A stretch of 6,991 bases of DNA from Acidobacteriota bacterium (GTDB taxonomy: Bacteria > Acidobacteriota > Terriglobia > UBA7540). The position numbers and the translations under genes were made by a program. The stretch covers positions 1 to 6,991 of the forward strand of contig JAJYJL010000426.1 of NCBI GenBank assembly GCA_021789565.1. The letters run 5' to 3'. Of the stretch, positions 6,070 through 6,991 are shown piece after piece (position 1 is the stretch's first letter; each line of letters opens with the position of its first letter). The notes under the pieces are model-generated. The model did no database searches, was not told the origin of the DNA, and was given only the letters and a program-made list of their open reading frames with translations.

Positions 6070-6670
6070 GTGCTTCCGTAGTGGTCGCGGCAGTAGCCGC
6101 AGAATTTGACTGCCTCGGAACTACTTCGAACTCGCCCCGCATGCGGTGGTGACCCATACCACAAAGTTCGAGGCAGAAGACCCAGTAGGTTCCAGGTTTT
6201 GAAAAACGCATTTGCAGATCATTGACATATCCTGGCATCGCCTGTACTTCGCCGAGCAAGTGCCCCGCAGATGAGTAGACACCGAACCCATGGTTTACGT
6301 CGAAACTCGTTACCCGGAATTCCACGAGAGAACCCACCGGAATCCTAATAGGAGGGGCGTAAGTCGCCTCCTGCCACTCATCTGCGTTCTTGATGGGTTG
6401 ACTTGAAAGGCCCCACGAGAATTGCATTCCCACTACGTAAACAACCCGATCGGGCTTCTGAGCGCCCTTAGGATAGGGCATGCGTGGGAACATCAATACA
6501 AAGGCCAGAATCAGCCCCCCGGTCAAAATCCCGAAAAACAACCCCCGCAGGCGACTGACAGATCGCGGTCTGGGCTCGCATTCGTGCCGGGTACTTAGCG
6601 CAACCCACACGAACACTCCCACCACCACTACATTAATGGCGACAAACAGGTAAAATGCCTTGATTTGCAC
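6056..6670 (-). CDS. Heme-copper oxidase subunit II with CuA domain
   Basis: Accepts electrons from cytochrome c and passes them to subunit I. With the GTG start at 6670 it has 204 residues: two membrane helices (about 5-25 and 43-62) separated by a basic loop that should face the cytoplasm, then an extracytoplasmic cupredoxin domain. All CuA ligands are present: His127 in DVNHGFGVY, and Cys166, Glu168, Cys170, His174 and Met177 in CLELCGMGHHRM. An intact CuA site argues that cytochrome c, not quinol, is the direct donor. The start is uncertain. GTG 6670 follows GGGAGGGG by 8 bases and puts the first helix near the N-terminus. ATG 6691, and GTG 6724 (AGGA 5 bases upstream, in-frame stop just before), are alternatives that add 7 or 18 residues. 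The C-terminal end overlaps the subunit I start by 14 bases. Confidence 0.92.
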   Translation of the reverse strand: MQIKAFYLFVAINVVVVGVFVWVALSTRHECEPRPRSVSRLRGLFFGILTGGLILAFVLMFPRMPYPKGAQKPDRVVYVVGMQFSWGLSSQPIKNADEWQEATYAPPIRIPVGSLVEFRVTSFDVNHGFGVYSSAGHLLGEVQAMPGYVNDLQMRFSKPGTYWVFCLELCGMGHHRMRGEFEVVPRQSNSAATAATTTEAHVGY

Positions 6671-6678
6671 TCGAGCCG

Positions 6679-6686
6679 CCCCTCCC
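6679..6686 (-). promoter_or_regulatory. Ribosome binding site favouring the 6670 start of subunit II
   Basis: GGGAGGGG is read on the minus strand and lies 8 bases before the GTG at 6670-6668. It is stronger than the AGGA (6733-6730) before the competing GTG at 6724, and the resulting protein begins MQIKAFYLF, going straight into the first membrane helix. Confidence 0.5.
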
Positions 6687-6851
6687 ACCATGCAGAGCAA
6701 AAGCGTCTGCGTCTCGCGCCCCACCTAATTCCTGGAGAGTAGTCTGAAACTGCTCGAACCCCCACATCAACTCTCCGGCATTCATCAGGCCCTGCGACAT
6801 CGTGCTTCTACGCGGCGATCCCGCGAACGCAAGCCTGAACGACCGCGCGCG

Positions 6852-6991
6852 TCAGAGAGTCTTCAGGTAGGCGATCAGGTTGTTCATGTCTGACGCTGAG
6901 AGCTTGCCCGCGAAAGGAGGCATGGGCATGGGCTTGCCCTGCGGGTTCCCCTTTTCGATCTGCTCCCGGACGTTGGCAACCGTTGCAGGCC
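6852..6991 (-). CDS. c-type cytochrome, C-terminal fragment
   Basis: The last 45 codons of a gene that begins beyond the window; the frame is open to the edge and ends in TGA at 6854-6852. The tail contains VREQIEKGNP, then KPMPMPPFAGKLS and DMNNLIAYLKTL. This is the usual end of a class I cytochrome c domain: a Met axial ligand in an MPPF-like loop, followed by the C-terminal helix ending AYL. The heme-binding CXXCH would lie upstream and is not seen. Its place directly before the CuA subunit suggests it is the electron donor or a heme c subunit of the same enzyme. A diheme or larger fused protein cannot be excluded. Confidence 0.8.
   Translation of the reverse strand, partial: PATVANVREQIEKGNPQGKPMPMPPFAGKLSASDMNNLIAYLKTL

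Noticed and set aside
6811..6825. CGCGG-N5-CCGCG stem after the cytochrome c stop as a terminator
   Set aside because: It is only five pairs with no T-run. Such stems are common in GC-rich spacers, and the gene order suggests read-through into subunit II.
1..6991. CRISPR array, tRNA, rRNA, insertion sequence or transposase
   Set aside because: No regularly spaced direct repeats, tRNA-like cloverleaf, rRNA segment or transposase motif were seen on either strand.

Overview
The window carries one co-directional block of genes on the minus strand, so transcription runs from high to low coordinates. It looks like a bacterial respiratory gene cluster. The DNA is GC-rich. A Tat-exported ASPIC/UnbV (CRTAC1-like) protein next to multiheme cytochromes is a combination common in Acidobacteriota and related soil phyla. 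That taxonomic guess is an inference; there is no rRNA or other marker here.

Layout in transcription order. (1) 6852-6991: the last 45 codons of a c-type cytochrome with a probable Met ligand. (2) 6056-6670: a heme-copper oxidase subunit II with a complete CuA site. (3) 4495-6069: the catalytic subunit I, with all six heme/CuB histidines but with His in place of the helix VI tyrosine. (4) 3197-4498: a NnrS-family multi-spanning protein with a DUF1858-like tail. (5) 2727-3134: an unrecognised four-helix membrane protein. (6) 2307-2726: a 420-base gap rich in dyad symmetries, including a perfect TGTGA-N6-TCACA CRP-family site. (7) 180-2306: a fusion of a five-helix cytochrome b-like membrane domain with a pentaheme c domain and a C-terminal beta-type domain. 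(8) 1-183: the first 61 codons of a Tat/lipoprotein-type CRTAC1-like protein, overlapping gene 7 as ATGA.

Genes 2, 3 and 4 overlap (14 and 4 bases) and are probably translationally coupled. Genes 7 and 8 also overlap by 4 bases and look like a second unit that may be controlled from the 2307-2726 region.

Working model (inference): the b/c fusion takes electrons from quinol and passes them outside the membrane. The small cytochrome c and CuA subunit relay electrons to subunit I. The missing active-site tyrosine and the NnrS neighbour make nitric oxide reduction, or another NO-related activity, a serious alternative to oxygen reduction. The exact heme-copper family cannot be fixed without a phylogeny.
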